Part shown: positions 8,840 to 20,000 of the stretch, one piece after another
Position numbering within the stretch: the first letter of the stretch is position 1
Layout: each line of letters starts with the position of its first letter
Assembly: GCF_001028665.1 (NCBI RefSeq)
Contig: NZ_CP011504.1
Location: 2,480,001 to 2,544,000, forward strand
Origin: Burkholderia pyrrocinia
GTDB taxonomy: Bacteria > Pseudomonadota > Gammaproteobacteria > Burkholderiales > Burkholderiaceae
Direction: 5' to 3'
Length of the DNA stretch: 64,000 bases
Notes under the pieces: generated by a model
What the model saw: only the letters and a program-made list of their open reading frames with translations
Database searches by the model: none
Told to the model about the DNA's origin: nothing
Made by a program: the position numbers and the translations under genes

Positions 8840-8860
8840 CATGTTCGCAATTCGAACATG
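8840..8860. promoter_or_regulatory. Perfect 8-bp dyad upstream of MFS exporter (operator candidate)
   Basis: CATGTTCG (8840-8847), spacer CAATT, CGAACATG (8853-8860), located 42 bp before the ATG of the 8902 exporter gene in an otherwise empty 350-bp gap (8552-8901). The form (8-bp arms, 5-bp spacer) fits a dimeric TetR- or MarR-type repressor site. No regulator gene adjoins it. Confidence 0.5.
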
Positions 8861-8901
8861 TGCGGCCGCGTCACCGCTGCCCGACATCCTTCCCAGTCGT
8901 C

Positions 8902-10149
8902 ATGAACGCCACGCTCACTCCCGCGCGCGAGTCGAATTCGCCGCGTTTCCTGCTGTTCCTGATCTGCCTGTTCGCGTCCGCGGGCCAGCTCGCGATCGAC
9001 ATCTACGTGCCCGCGCTGCCCGACATGGCGCGTTCGTTCGCGACGACGCCGCAGGCGATCCAGTCGAGCGTGTCCGGCTACATGGCGGCCTACGCGCTCG
9101 GCCAGCTCATCTTCGGCCCGATCGCCGACGCATACGGGCGCAAACGCGTGCTTGCGTTCGGGCTCGTGATCTACACGATCGGCTGCCTGCTGTCGCTCGG
9201 CGCGCAGAACCTGGAGACGTTCGTGCTGGCGCGCTGCCTGCAGGGCTTCGGGATCGCGACCACCAACCTGCTCGCGAAGGCGATCATCACCGATTCGTTC
9301 TCCGGCCAGGCGCTGATGCATGCGTTCACGTACATGTCGATCGCGTGGGGGCTCGCGCCGATCGTCGCGCCGGTGATCGGCGCGCACCTTCAGGAATGGT
9401 TCGGCTGGCGCGCCTGCCTCGTGTTCCTGCTCGTCTACTCGCTGGTGATGTGGGCGTTGCTGTGGCGCTATCGGGAAACCTTGCCGAAACCGGTGCATCT
9501 CGAGCCGCGCACGCTGATCGCGAACGCGGGCAAGGTGCTGGCGAGCCCGGTGTTCCAGAGCTGCTTCCTCGCGCAGGGGCTGTGCTACAGCATCCTGCTC
9601 GTGTTCAACATCGTCGGGCCGTTCATGGTGCAGACCACGCTGCACAAGCCGCCGACGTTCTTCGGTTATCTCGCCCTCGGCATCGGACTGATGTATTTCC
9701 TCGGCGGCCTGTCGAACCGCATTCACGGGCGCGGGCTGCCCAGCGCCGAGCAACGGCTGCGCATCGGCGCGCGCGTGATGGCCGGTGCGTCGGTTGCGAT
9801 GCTGGTGCTGGCGCTGACCGTCGGCCTGCGCGTGTGGACGCTCGCGACGCCGGTGCTCGTGATGGGTTTCTGCGCGGGCGCGATGTATCCGACGCTGATG
9901 GCCAAGGGCAATTCGCTGTTTCCGCACATCGCGGGCCTGACGAGCGCGATCCTCGGGTGCGCGCTGCTGCTCGTGTCGTCCGCGATGATGGGGCTGGCCG
10001 GCTTCGTGTCGATCCACGTGCTGACACCGCTCGCGGTGTTTTTCGTCGCGCTGTCGTTCATCGTCGTATGGATGGTGACGAAGCTGCTGCGGTACCTGAC
10101 GCAGCAGCAGGCCGCGACCGTCGTGTGCGGGAGCGGGGAAGCCGCGTAA
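8902..10149 (+). CDS. MFS multidrug exporter of the Bcr/CflA family
   Basis: Twelve-segment inner-membrane transporter, 415 aa, probably exporting drugs or small metabolites by proton antiport. Segment 1 contains A-I-D-I-Y-V-P-A-L-P-D-M-A, the hallmark of the Bcr/CflA subgroup, and the loop 2-3 motif is G-P-I-A-D-A-Y-G-R-K-R-V. The ATG at 8902 was taken because hydrophobic segment 1 follows directly; the frame is open further upstream but with non-protein-like content. The operator-like dyad at 8840-8860 suggests repression by an unlinked regulator. An acetyltransferase gene follows 104 bp downstream. Confidence 0.92.
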   Translation: MNATLTPARESNSPRFLLFLICLFASAGQLAIDIYVPALPDMARSFATTPQAIQSSVSGYMAAYALGQLIFGPIADAYGRKRVLAFGLVIYTIGCLLSLGAQNLETFVLARCLQGFGIATTNLLAKAIITDSFSGQALMHAFTYMSIAWGLAPIVAPVIGAHLQEWFGWRACLVFLLVYSLVMWALLWRYRETLPKPVHLEPRTLIANAGKVLASPVFQSCFLAQGLCYSILLVFNIVGPFMVQTTLHKPPTFFGYLALGIGLMYFLGGLSNRIHGRGLPSAEQRLRIGARVMAGASVAMLVLALTVGLRVWTLATPVLVMGFCAGAMYPTLMAKGNSLFPHIAGLTSAILGCALLLVSSAMMGLAGFVSIHVLTPLAVFFVALSFIVVWMVTKLLRYLTQQQAATVVCGSGEAA

Positions 10150-10253
10150 GCGTTTCGTCGATGGATCGCGAGCGGCAACGATGCGGGCGAACGGCCTCGC
10201 TCGCCGGGCCGCTCGCCGGGCCGCTCGCGTAACACACCGCAACCGACCGAACC

Positions 10254-10775
10254 ATGAGCCTGATCCTGCTGAATCGCGTCGCCCGATCCGACGCCACCGA
10301 CCTGATCGCCGCCAACCGCGCGAGCCGGAGCCACCATCTGCCGTGGGTCGACTCGTTCACCGACCAGGCGGGATTCGACCAATGGTTCGCCCGCTGCCTG
10401 ACGGGGCCGAATGTCGGCCTCGTCGCGCGGGAACGGGCGTCCGGGGCGGTGGTCGGTGTGGTGAACGTCAACGAGATCGTCGGCGGCGTGTTTCAGAGCG
10501 CGTATCTCGGGTACTACGGGATGGCGGATTTCAGCCGCAAGGGGCTGATGACCGACGCGCTGCGCGCGGCGATCGGCATCGCGTTCAGCGAGCTCGGGCT
10601 GCATCGGCTCGAAGCGAACATCCAGCCCGGCAACCACGCGTCGATCGCGCTGGTTCGTCGGCTCGGTTTCCGGAAAGAGGGGTTTTCGCCGCGCTATCTG
10701 CGCATCGGCGGCGAATGGTGCGACCACGAACGGTGGGCGCTGCTGGCCGACGACGCGAACGAAGCGGGCGCCTGA
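10254..10775 (+). CDS. GNAT N-acetyltransferase, RimJ/RimL-like
   Basis: Cytoplasmic acetyl-CoA-dependent N-acetyltransferase, 173 aa, the normal size for RimJ/RimL-type enzymes that modify ribosomal-protein N-termini or small amines. Recognisable blocks are the strand G-V-V-N-V-N-E-I, the acetyl-CoA loop area around Y-Y-G-M-A-D-F-S-R-K-G-L-M-T-D-A-L, and the C-terminal H-R-L-E-A-N-I-Q-P-G-N-H-A-S-I-A-L-V with R-L-G-F. A tandem copy of a 12-bp unit (TCGCCGGGCCGC) lies at about 10199-10222 in front of it. The substrate is not known. Confidence 0.92.
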   Translation: MSLILLNRVARSDATDLIAANRASRSHHLPWVDSFTDQAGFDQWFARCLTGPNVGLVARERASGAVVGVVNVNEIVGGVFQSAYLGYYGMADFSRKGLMTDALRAAIGIAFSELGLHRLEANIQPGNHASIALVRRLGFRKEGFSPRYLRIGGEWCDHERWALLADDANEAGA

Positions 10776-10803
10776 CGTTCGATCCTTTTCCGCCGCAGGC
10801 CGC

Positions 10804-11493
10804 CTACAGCGGATGCGCGGCGCCGGCCTGCGCCAATAGCGAAACGGCAACCGGATCCGGCAATCCGTTCGAATCGATCGCGCCAGCTTTCGCCAGCGCA
10901 CCGAGATCGCTGTCGACACCCGGTTGCCCGACCACGAACGACGTGGTCAGGAACGCCGGCGTCGTCAGCGTGACCGCATAGCGCTGCTGCAGATTCGTCA
11001 CGACGGCCGATTGCGCCGCCTGCACGGCGTTCGGGCTGCCCATCACCTGCTGGAAGTGCAGATTGCCCTGGAAATTGCCGATCAGCCCGGCCGTATTCGT
11101 GCCGAGCTGTGCCGCGAGATAGACCAGCATCAGCTCGGTCTCGGGCGTCGTGTTGAAGGTGCCGCCCGCATAGGCAAGCGAATGCAGGCTCGTGCCGCCC
11201 GACGTCACGGTAATGACGCACGGCAGAGCGGCGTTCACCGTCACCTGGTAGTTGCCGCCGCCGTCGGTCAGCGTCGTCGCCGAGCCTGTCGCGCAACTGA
11301 CTGCCACCGACGCGCTCGCGAGCGCGTTGCCCGTGGCCGCCGTGCCCGACAGAGAGACGGTTTGCGTGTTGTTGTTGAAGCAGACATCCACGCCGAAGCA
11401 GGCGTCGCCGTTGCAGGCCTGGAGCATCGCGAGCGTTGCGACGCAGAGCGCGCCCAGCGCGGGGCGGGTGAAGCGCGTATGGCGAATGTTCAT
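10804..11493 (-). CDS. Hypothetical lipoprotein with carboxypeptidase-regulatory-like domain
   Basis: A 229-aa exported protein. The signal peptide ends in a lipobox (M-L-Q-A-C, Cys at about residue 27), so it should be lipid-anchored. After a short Cys-containing segment (C-N-G-D-A-C-F-G-V-D-V-C-F), residues about 45-95 (S-L-S-G-T-A-A-T-G-N-A-L-A-S-A-S-V, then G-G-N-Y-Q-V-T-V) look like a CarboxypepD_reg / Big-like beta sandwich. The C-terminal half is helical and unassigned. It converges tail-to-tail with the acetyltransferase. Function unknown. Confidence 0.8.
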   Translation of the reverse strand: MNIRHTRFTRPALGALCVATLAMLQACNGDACFGVDVCFNNNTQTVSLSGTAATGNALASASVAVSCATGSATTLTDGGGNYQVTVNAALPCVITVTSGGTSLHSLAYAGGTFNTTPETELMLVYLAAQLGTNTAGLIGNFQGNLHFQQVMGSPNAVQAAQSAVVTNLQQRYAVTLTTPAFLTTSFVVGQPGVDSDLGALAKAGAIDSNGLPDPVAVSLLAQAGAAHPL

Positions 11494-11755
11494 GGTCGCG
11501 GGTGTCCGGGAGAAGGGAGCAACCGGTGCGCGCCCGGGGAAGCGGCGCTGCTTACATTCTAGATTCCCGAGTCGCGCGCTGCTGGCCCGTTTGCCCGTCG
11601 GGCCGGAATCCTTTCAGTTTCCTTCGTAACGGGTGATGTCGGGCGACGACTGAAAACGACGAGAGAACGCGCCGTTCCCGAGGGGGCGGGCGTGCCGTTC
11701 AGCGGCGCGAGCCTTGCGGCAACGCGGCCGGCCTGCAAGCAGCCGGTTCACGCGC

Positions 11756-13996
11756 TCAAGGCTTGCGCGCGGCCGTCTTCGCGAACGCGCCGCGCACCTC
11801 GAAGCTGATCGCATCCGCGACGTTGCCGCGCGCGTCGACGAGTTCGAGCCGGTGCCGGCCCGGCCATGGCATCCACGCGACGCGGTCGGCATGGCCGATC
11901 ACCTTGTCGTCGAGCCGCCACGCGAACCGCGCGGCGCGTCCGGCCGAGCGTTCGAACCAGATCCGCTGGTTCTTCGGCGGAATGTCCGGGTCGATCGCGA
12001 AAATCGTGCCGTCGGTCGGCGCGCCGATCGTCAACGGTGCGCGCGCACCGTCCTTGCCCGGCGTGACGGGCGCGGCGAGCCGGATCGTGTCGACCGCCGT
12101 TCCCGCGATGAACCACTCGTTGCGCGCCGGCTCGACGTCGCGCTCGAACGTGATGCGGCGCGTCTCGACGCCGGCCGGCGCGTGCGGTGCCCGGCTCGGC
12201 AGGTCGCGGTGCAGGTAGCCGACGACGGCCGACCACACGGGCGACGCGCCCGTGACGCCCGACACGTCCCACATCGGCGAGCCATCCGCGTTGCCGACCC
12301 ACACGCCGACCGTATAGCGCGACGTGAAGCCGACGGTCCAGTTGTCGCGCATGTCCTTGCTCGTGCCGGTCTTGACCGCCGAGAAGAAGCGCGTCGCGAG
12401 CGGGTTGTCGAAGCCGAACGTGCGTACGCGCGCATTGTTGTCGGAGAGGATGTCGGTGACGACGAAGCTGGCCGCTTCGCTGAACACGCGCGTGCCGCCG
12501 TCCGCATGCGCGGGTGCCGATGCACCGGACGCCGGTGCCGGCGCGGGCAGGTCGACGGCCTTGCGCGCGACGCCGCCGTTCGCGAGCGCGCGATACGCGT
12601 TGGTCAGCGACAGCAGCGTGACGTCGGCACTCCCGAGCGCGAGGCTGAAGCCGTAATAGTCGCCTTCCTGCGCGAGCGGCAGGCCGAGCGCGGTCAGCGT
12701 GCGGGCGAAGCGGTGCGGCGTGACGAGCACGAGCGTGCGCACGGCCGGCACGTTCAGCGAGCCGCCGAGCGCGCTGCGCACGCTCACCCAGCCCTTGAAA
12801 TCCTTGTCGTAGTTCTGCGGAATGTACAGGCCGCCGCCGGCGGCGAGGTTGATCGGCGCGTCGTCGAGCAGCGACGCGGCGGTCAGCCGCCTTTCGTCGA
12901 TTGCCTGCGCATAGAGGAACGGCTTGAGCGTCGAGCCGGCCTGGCGCGGCGCGAGCACGGCGTCGACATCGCGCGCACTCGACAACGCGCCCGACGATCC
13001 GACCCACGCGCGAATCTCGCCGGTCGCATTGTCGATCACGACGACCGCGCCGTCCTGCACGTTGCGCCGGTGCGCGGGCGCGTTGAGTTCGGTCAGCGCG
13101 CGCATCAGCGTGTCGCGCGCAAAGCGCTGCAACGGCGCATCGAGCGTCGTGCGGACCTGCGCGCCGGCCGCCGGCCTGACCTCGGCCGCAATGCGCCGCG
13201 CGAAGTGCGGGGCGAGGGCGGCGCCGTCGTCGCGGATGGCGTTGGCCGGACGCGCGGTGACGAGCTGCACGTAGCCGTCGAGCGACGCGCACGCCTGCTC
13301 GGCATGCATGTCGCGCAGGATCCGGCATGCGCGCTCGGCGACCTTCGCGGGCGTCGCGTTGGGCGCACGGACGAGTGCGGCCGCGATCGCGGCTTCGCGC
13401 GCGTCGAGGCCCGACGGCGCCTTGCCGAACAGCACCTGCGACAGCGCGCCGAGCCCGACCGTCTCGCCGCGGAACGGCACGAGATTCAGGTACGTCTCGA
13501 GGATCTGGTCCTTGCGCCAGCCGCGTTCGAGCAGTAGCGCGTTCATGGCCTGCGTGGCCTTTTGCGGCAGCGAGCGCTGGCCCGAGCGGCGGGGCGAATC
13601 GCTGAGCAGCCCGGCGAGCTGCATCGTCACGGTCGACGCGCCGCGCGTGCGCTCGTTCCACAGGTTGCCCCACGCGGCGCCGGCGATGCCGCGCCAGTCG
13701 ACGCCGCTGTGTTCGTAGAAGCGCTTGTCCTCGGAGACGACGATCGCCTCGCGGAACGCGGGCGATACGTCCGCGAGCGACACCCAGTCGCCGCGCCGTT
13801 CGGTGAGGTCGACGCGCGTGCGCTGCAGCGGCGTGCCGTCGCGCGCGAGCAGCACCCAGTCGGAACTGCGCCAGGTGCGGCGCACGTCGTCGTAGCCCGG
13901 CAGCGCATGCGCGACGAGCGGCGCGGCCAGCACGACGGCGACGAATACGCGGCCGGCGAAACGCGCCGGCCGCGGCAAGACCCGATCGATCATCAC
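11756..13996 (-). CDS. pbpC: Penicillin-binding protein 1C (bifunctional class A PBP)
   Basis: Periplasmic, membrane-anchored peptidoglycan glycosyltransferase/transpeptidase-like protein, 746 aa. An N-terminal membrane segment is followed by the GT51 domain with the catalytic E-D-K-R-F-Y-E-H-S-G (Glu about 89), then the transpeptidase domain with S-T-L-K (Ser about 355) and K-T-G-T-S, and a C-terminal PBP1C-specific domain (I-G-A-P-T-D-G-T-I-F). The start is a tandem GTG-ATG (13996/13993), only 4 bp after the upstream alpha-2-macroglobulin stop codon, so the two are translationally linked. The same pbpC-yfhM pairing exists in E. coli, where the macroglobulin is thought to protect the cell when its wall is breached. 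Confidence 0.96.
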   Translation of the reverse strand: MMIDRVLPRPARFAGRVFVAVVLAAPLVAHALPGYDDVRRTWRSSDWVLLARDGTPLQRTRVDLTERRGDWVSLADVSPAFREAIVVSEDKRFYEHSGVDWRGIAGAAWGNLWNERTRGASTVTMQLAGLLSDSPRRSGQRSLPQKATQAMNALLLERGWRKDQILETYLNLVPFRGETVGLGALSQVLFGKAPSGLDAREAAIAAALVRAPNATPAKVAERACRILRDMHAEQACASLDGYVQLVTARPANAIRDDGAALAPHFARRIAAEVRPAAGAQVRTTLDAPLQRFARDTLMRALTELNAPAHRRNVQDGAVVVIDNATGEIRAWVGSSGALSSARDVDAVLAPRQAGSTLKPFLYAQAIDERRLTAASLLDDAPINLAAGGGLYIPQNYDKDFKGWVSVRSALGGSLNVPAVRTLVLVTPHRFARTLTALGLPLAQEGDYYGFSLALGSADVTLLSLTNAYRALANGGVARKAVDLPAPAPASGASAPAHADGGTRVFSEAASFVVTDILSDNNARVRTFGFDNPLATRFFSAVKTGTSKDMRDNWTVGFTSRYTVGVWVGNADGSPMWDVSGVTGASPVWSAVVGYLHRDLPSRAPHAPAGVETRRITFERDVEPARNEWFIAGTAVDTIRLAAPVTPGKDGARAPLTIGAPTDGTIFAIDPDIPPKNQRIWFERSAGRAARFAWRLDDKVIGHADRVAWMPWPGRHRLELVDARGNVADAISFEVRGAFAKTAARKP

Positions 13997-14000
13997 GCGC

Positions 14001-17000
14001 TCACTGCTTGCCCGCGTCGGCCGGCTTCACGGTCATCGGCGGGTTCGGCCACAGGCCGTACACGGACGGCGCGTACAGCGCCTCGACGCGCGTCGGCGGC
14101 AATCCGAACGTGCCGACGTTGTTCAGCCGCACCGTGTACTCGACCGAGAATTTGCCCTTCGGCAAATAGTCGTAGTACGCGCGGTAGCCGTCGAAATCGC
14201 GTTCGATGAACGCCGGCCACGCGCCGTCCGGCGTCTTCTCGCCTTGCGTCGCGGCTTCGGAGTCTCGGCCGAGGCCCGAACCGAGGATCGTCGCGCCGGA
14301 CGGGATCGGATCGTTGACGACGACCCACGTCATGTCGCTCTGCGCATCGATGTCGAGATGCACGCGCACGACGTCGCCGCGCGTCAGCACGCCCTTGACG
14401 GCGGGCGACACCGGCGTGACGGTCTTCGTGATCCGGTAGCCCGCCGCGAACGGCGCGCGCAGCGGCACGGCCGCGAGACTCTCGACCGTCGCCCACGGGC
14501 GACCCGTGCCTTCCTGCGTGACGGACAGCGTGGCCGGCGCCTGCGACGCGCGCGGCCACGGCATCAGCACGCTGCGCGCGGCGGCGGCGCGGGTCGCGGC
14601 GGTGGCCGACGCCGGCGTGTCGGCGGGGGCCGGCGCCTGCGACCACGAAATCGAGCGTTCGGCGCCGCCGAGCGCGACCTTCGTCGCGCCGGAGACGGGC
14701 GTGCTCTCGTAGGTGCGCGAGAAGCGCTCGACCGCGAGCAGCCCGAGTGCGTTCGACGTCGTCGTCTGCCATGCGCCCTGGCGCTGCAGCGCGAGCAGGC
14801 CGGCCGTGACGCGCGGCATCTCGTCCTTCCACGCCGGGTCGCCCGCGAATTCCATCGCGAGACGCGCGGCGTTGGTCTCGTTGCTGGTCATCAGCCACCA
14901 CAGGTCGTCGTCGCGCGCGGTCGAGAACACGAGTTGCGTGCCCTGGTACGTGAGGCGTGCCCGCAGGATCTGTTCGACCTGCGCGCGTTTCTCGTCGCGT
15001 TGCGGGATGTCCTTCACGCGCGTCAGGATCGCGTGATAGTCGATCACCGCCGACGTCGGCCACTGGTTCGGCGCGATCTCGATCGAACCGAGCATGCGGC
15101 CTTGTGCAGCACCGTAGCGCGACAGCGCCTCGATCGCGGCGAGCTTGCGCAGGTCGCGATCCTGGCGCGGCGCCCACGCGTTGCGCTCGAGGCGGCCATC
15201 GACGAAGCGCGCGAGCCCGGCTTCGAGCTGCGTGCGCAGGTCCTCCGGCAGCGCAAAGCGCGGGTCGGCACGGCTCGCCTCGTCGGACAGCACGAGCAGG
15301 TACGACGACAGCGTCGGGCTGCCGTAGTGCGAATTGTCGGACGGCGGCGGGAAGTAGCTCGCGAGCCCGTCGCTGTCGAGATAGACGGGCATGCGCGCGA
15401 CCAGCGCCTGCCATTGCGCGGGGTCGCGCAGGCCGATCGCGCGCGACGCCTGTTGTTCGAGGCAGCGGTACGGATAGCGCTCGAACCAGCGCCGCACGCC
15501 GGGCAGGCCGTCGGCGAGCTTCGACTGCAGCGACACCGCGATGCCGCCGCGCGGCGCGCCCTGTGCGTTGCTCGCGGCGCCGGCCGGTGCCGACACGGGC
15601 ACCGTCAGCGTGCCGTCGACCTGCGCGAGCGTCGCCTGCTGCACGGTTACCGGCAGTGCGGGCACGACCTTCTGCGCGACCGCCAGCGCGTCGGCCGCGC
15701 GCTTGCCGCCTTGCTCGGCCGCCTCGATGCGCCAGTTCAGCGCGCCGGCCGCGTCGAGCGCCTGCTCGGGCACGGTGATCGTCCACGCGACCTCGGTCGC
15801 CGTATTGGCCGCGAGCGACACGGTTTGCGGCGCGACGTCGAGGCCCGTCACGCGCGGCGTCACGACGACCTGCATCGCGCGGTCGGTCGTGTTGCGCAGC
15901 GTGACCTGCGCGCGGAACGCGTCGCCTTCGCGCACGAGCGGCGGCAGGCCGGAGATCAGTTGCAGATCCTGCGTGCTGCGGATCGACGTGCTGCCGGTGC
16001 CGAAACGGTCGGGGCCGACCGCCGCGATCGCGACGATCCGGAAGCGCGTGAGCGCGTCGTTCAGCGGCACGTCGACGGTCGCGCTGCCGTTCGCGTCGAG
16101 CGCCACGCGCGGATTCCACAGCAGCAGCGTGTCGAACAGCTCGCGCGTCGGCGCGCTGCCGCCGCCGCCGCCGGCCGGCACGGCCTTGCGGCCGAAGTGG
16201 CGGCGGCCGACGATTTCCATCTGCGCGGTGGCCGTCTCGATGCCGTACGCGCGCCGTCGCAGCATCGCGTCGAGCAGGTCCCAGCTGTTGTTCGGCATCA
16301 GTTCGAGCAGCGCCTCGTCGACGGCCGCGACCGCGATCTGCGTGCCGGCCGGCGCGGGCTGGCCGTTCGGCAGCGTGACCTTCACGTGCGCCTGCGCCTT
16401 GCTGCGCACCGTGTAGCGCGTCGCGTCGGTCGTCACGGTCACGCCGAGACGGTGGACGCCCGTGCCGACCTTGATCTCGCCGAGGCCGTAGCGGAATGCG
16501 GGCTTCGACAGGTCGACGAACGCGGTCGGCGCTTCATAATGGCGGCCTTCGCGCCAGAACGCGCGCGCCCATTCGACCGGAGCTTTCCAGCCCCACGTGA
16601 AGAACGAGTACCACGGCACTTCGCGAATCCGGCCGCGCAGCGCGAGCACCGACACGTAGACGTTCGGCCCCCACGATTCGCCGACCTTCAGGTCGACGGT
16701 CGGGTTCTTGCCGTTCAGCTCGACGATGTGCGTTTCCATCACGCCGCCGCGCTCGACCGCGACGAGCGCGGTCGCGTAGCGGAACGGCATCCGCACCTGG
16801 AAGCGGGCCGTTTCGCCCGGTTCGTACGAGGTCTTCTCCGGGATCACGTCGATCCGGTCGGTGTTGTCGCCGCCGAACCAGAGTTCGTCCTCGCGCGTGA
16901 CCCAGACCGACGTCGATGCGTTCGACGTGCGGCCGTCGCCGTCCTTCGCGACCGCGATCAGCTGAATGTTGCCGGCCTGTTCGAGCGTCGCGTCGCAGGC

Positions 17001-20000
17001 CATGCGGCCCTTGTCGTCGGTCTTGCCCGAGCACAGCACGCCGAGGTCGCGCGTGTCGCTCTTGTTGTCGTACGCATAGAAGCCGCCGACCATCCGCTTG
17101 CGCGACGACGTCGTGATGTGCGCGACGCCCTTGATCTCGATCGGCACCGATGCGCGCGGCTTGCCCTGCAGGTCGACCGCGAGCGCCTGCACGGGCACGC
17201 GCTGGCCGACCGACACCCAGCGGCCGGCCTTGATGCCGGTCACCACCGCGGCCGGCCACAGGATCGTGTCGCCGCGGATCGTCTGCACTTCGCCGTTCGG
17301 GTCCGCGAACGTCGCTTCGAGTGCGATGCGCTTCGGCGCGTCGACGTCGGGTAGGCCCTTGAGCGTGACCGAGCCCGCGCCGTTGCGGTCGAGCGTCAGC
17401 GGCAGCTTGTCGGCGATCAGCTTCGTCGCGTCGGGATCGTTGTTCGACGACGATGCGTTGTCGCCGTCCTGCGAATCGTCGTCGGCGTTGCCGTCGCTCT
17501 TGTCGGGGCGATACGGCGTGAAGCTGAAGTCCTCGAAGCGATCCGCGAACGGCGGCGACGCCCATTTCATCAGCGCCGACACCTGCACCGGCAGGTTCGA
17601 TGCACCGCCGCCCGACACGTAGTCGATCTGCACCGCGAGCGGCGCTTCCTTCACGGCGACGAGCGGGCTCTTCTGCGCATCGCGCGCCCCGATCGATCCC
17701 TTCAGCACCGGCAGGCGGAACGCCTCGACGCGGAAGCTGCCGCTGTAATAGGTGGCGGTCGGCGCGTCTTCCGGGCCGCCTTCGAGCTCGACGCTGTATT
17801 CGCCGAGCTTCGCGGCGGGCGGCAGCGTGAACTGCGAGTCCGCGCTGTGATCGGCGGCCCACGTGAGCGGCAGCTTGTATGTCTGGCCCGTGCCGAGATG
17901 GCGGATCGTCACGCGCGTCGGGTACTGCGACGGGAACGCGAGGCTCTGCAGCGTCTCGGACCGGATGAAATGCTTCATCGACACGGTTTCGCCCGCGCGC
18001 AGCAGCGTGCGGTCGAACACCGTATGTGCGCGCACGGTCGGCGCGCTGTCGGTGTCGGTCGGCACGTTGAAGCGCCACGATTCGATCCCGCGGTTCCAGC
18101 CCGAGCTGACGAACGCCATGTCGGGGCCCGTCTTCGGGTCGTCGACGCGTGCCGACACGAAGTAGTCGTCGAAGCGCTCGGACGAGCGGCATTCGTGCTT
18201 CGGTTCGAACTGCCCGTCGATCTTCAGCAGGCCCTGCGCATCGGTCTTGCCGGCCGCGATTTCATCGCCGTTGCAGTCCGACACGCGGATCTGCGCGTTC
18301 GGCACGGGCTTGCCCTTGTCGAGCGTCGTGACCCACACGAGGTTGTTCTCGCGGCCCTGTTTCAGGTGCACGCCGAGGTTCGTGACGAGCACGGTGGTGC
18401 GCACGTACATGCTCGACGGCTTCGCGAGCAGCGAGCGGCCGAGCGCGGGCGACGCGAGTTCGAGCACGTAGAAGCCCGGCTTGTCGATCGGCACGCCGAC
18501 GATCTCGAACGGGCGCAGCGTCTTCGGGTCGGCCTGCGGCAGCGTCAGCGCCTGCGCGCCGGGCTCGCCCTTGAGCAGCGACAGCGAGCGCACGTCGATG
18601 CGGCGGTTCTGCGGCGCGGGTTGCTTTTCGCCGGCTTCGAGCGGCACGTAGACGGGGTGCTGGCCCTTGCGTTGGAGCAGGCCGGGAATCTGGCTGTCGA
18701 TCGAGCCGGCCGTCATCGACCAGTTGTCGAAGCGGTCGACGGTGCGCATCCACTGGCGGATCGCGGTGTCGTTCTCGACCTTCAGGTTCGCGAATTGCGC
18801 GCCGCCCGCGTTGAGGCCGGCGATATGCAGGTCGGCCTCGACGTTGCGCAGCGTGACCGGCACGAGCGCGGGCGTATCGGGTTCGGCGAAGCGCTCGACG
18901 ATCCCGAAGGTGCCCGACGAGAATTTCGCGAGCGGTGGCATCGGCGCGGTGCGCGTCGCCAGCGGGAACAGGTCGGCGTTGGACAGCGCGCGGTCGGTCA
19001 CGTCGCGCAGGCCCGACGGCAGTTCGATCGTCAGGCCGGCCTGCGCGGGCAGCGGCGGGTTGAACGTGACGGTCGTCACTTCCTCGCTGTGGTCGTCGGC
19101 CGCGAAGGTCGGCGACAGCGAACCGTCGGGGCCGCGCAGCTTGATCGCGTCGGCGTTCTTGCGCGAGATCGGCGCATTGAACGACAGCGTGAGCGGGCGC
19201 AGCGGCGTGCAGGGCGCCTTTGCGTTCTCGCGTTCGCACGAGAAGCTCGCGGCGAACGGCGCGCGCACGGTGAAATCGAAGCGCCGTTCGGTTTCGTTCG
19301 CGATGCCGCTCGGGCTCGCGACACCCTTGCCGTATACGAGCTGCATCTTCGCGCTTGCCGGCAGCGCCTGCGAGCACGACAGCGTCAGCACGCGCGCGGC
19401 TTCCTTCTTCAGCCCGAAATGGTCGAGCAGCGCGTTGCGCGTATCGTCGTCGGCAGCCGTGACGGGAATGCGGTTGCCGATGCCGGCCGCTTCGCACCAG
19501 ATGTTCGCGAGCGCCGAGCGCGGTTCGGCCGGGCCGTTCAGCTTCAGCACGAAGACCTGCCGTTCCTCGATCTCGCGCGAGCCGGGGCGCACGTTCACCG
19601 GGAACGGGCCGCCCGTCTGGAACGTGAAGCGTCGCGGGCCGCTGGCCGCGTTGCCGGCGACCGAACGCAGCGTGTCGTTGAGCGCGACCGAGCAGCGCAC
19701 GCCGGGCGGCAGGTCGTTTTCGAAGTCGTAAACCCAGGTCTTGTCGTCGAGCCAGTGACCCTGGCCGCGTGCGGCAGTCGAATCGTTGCAGGTCACGCGC
19801 GCGGGATTCGGCGCGGACGCCGAGCCGAACGCGACCATCGGTTCGTCGAACTTGACGACGGTCTGCCGGACTTCGGTGACGGTACCTTGCGGCGACACGC
19901 TCACCGTACGCGCTGCGAGCGCATGCAGCGACAGGGCCGCGGCACCGCCGAGCGCCGCGACGGCGCCGATGCGCCAGAGCAGCCGAGTGGTGTGGTTGGT

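Noticed and set aside
10199..10222. Two copies of TCGCCGGGCCGC before the RimJ-like gene as a regulatory repeat
   Set aside because: Only two copies of a GC-rich unit, likely a chance local duplication.
14244..17354. A plus-strand open frame of about 1000 codons opposite the macroglobulin gene
   Set aside because: Shadow of the minus-strand gene, low-complexity Arg/Ala/Asp translation.
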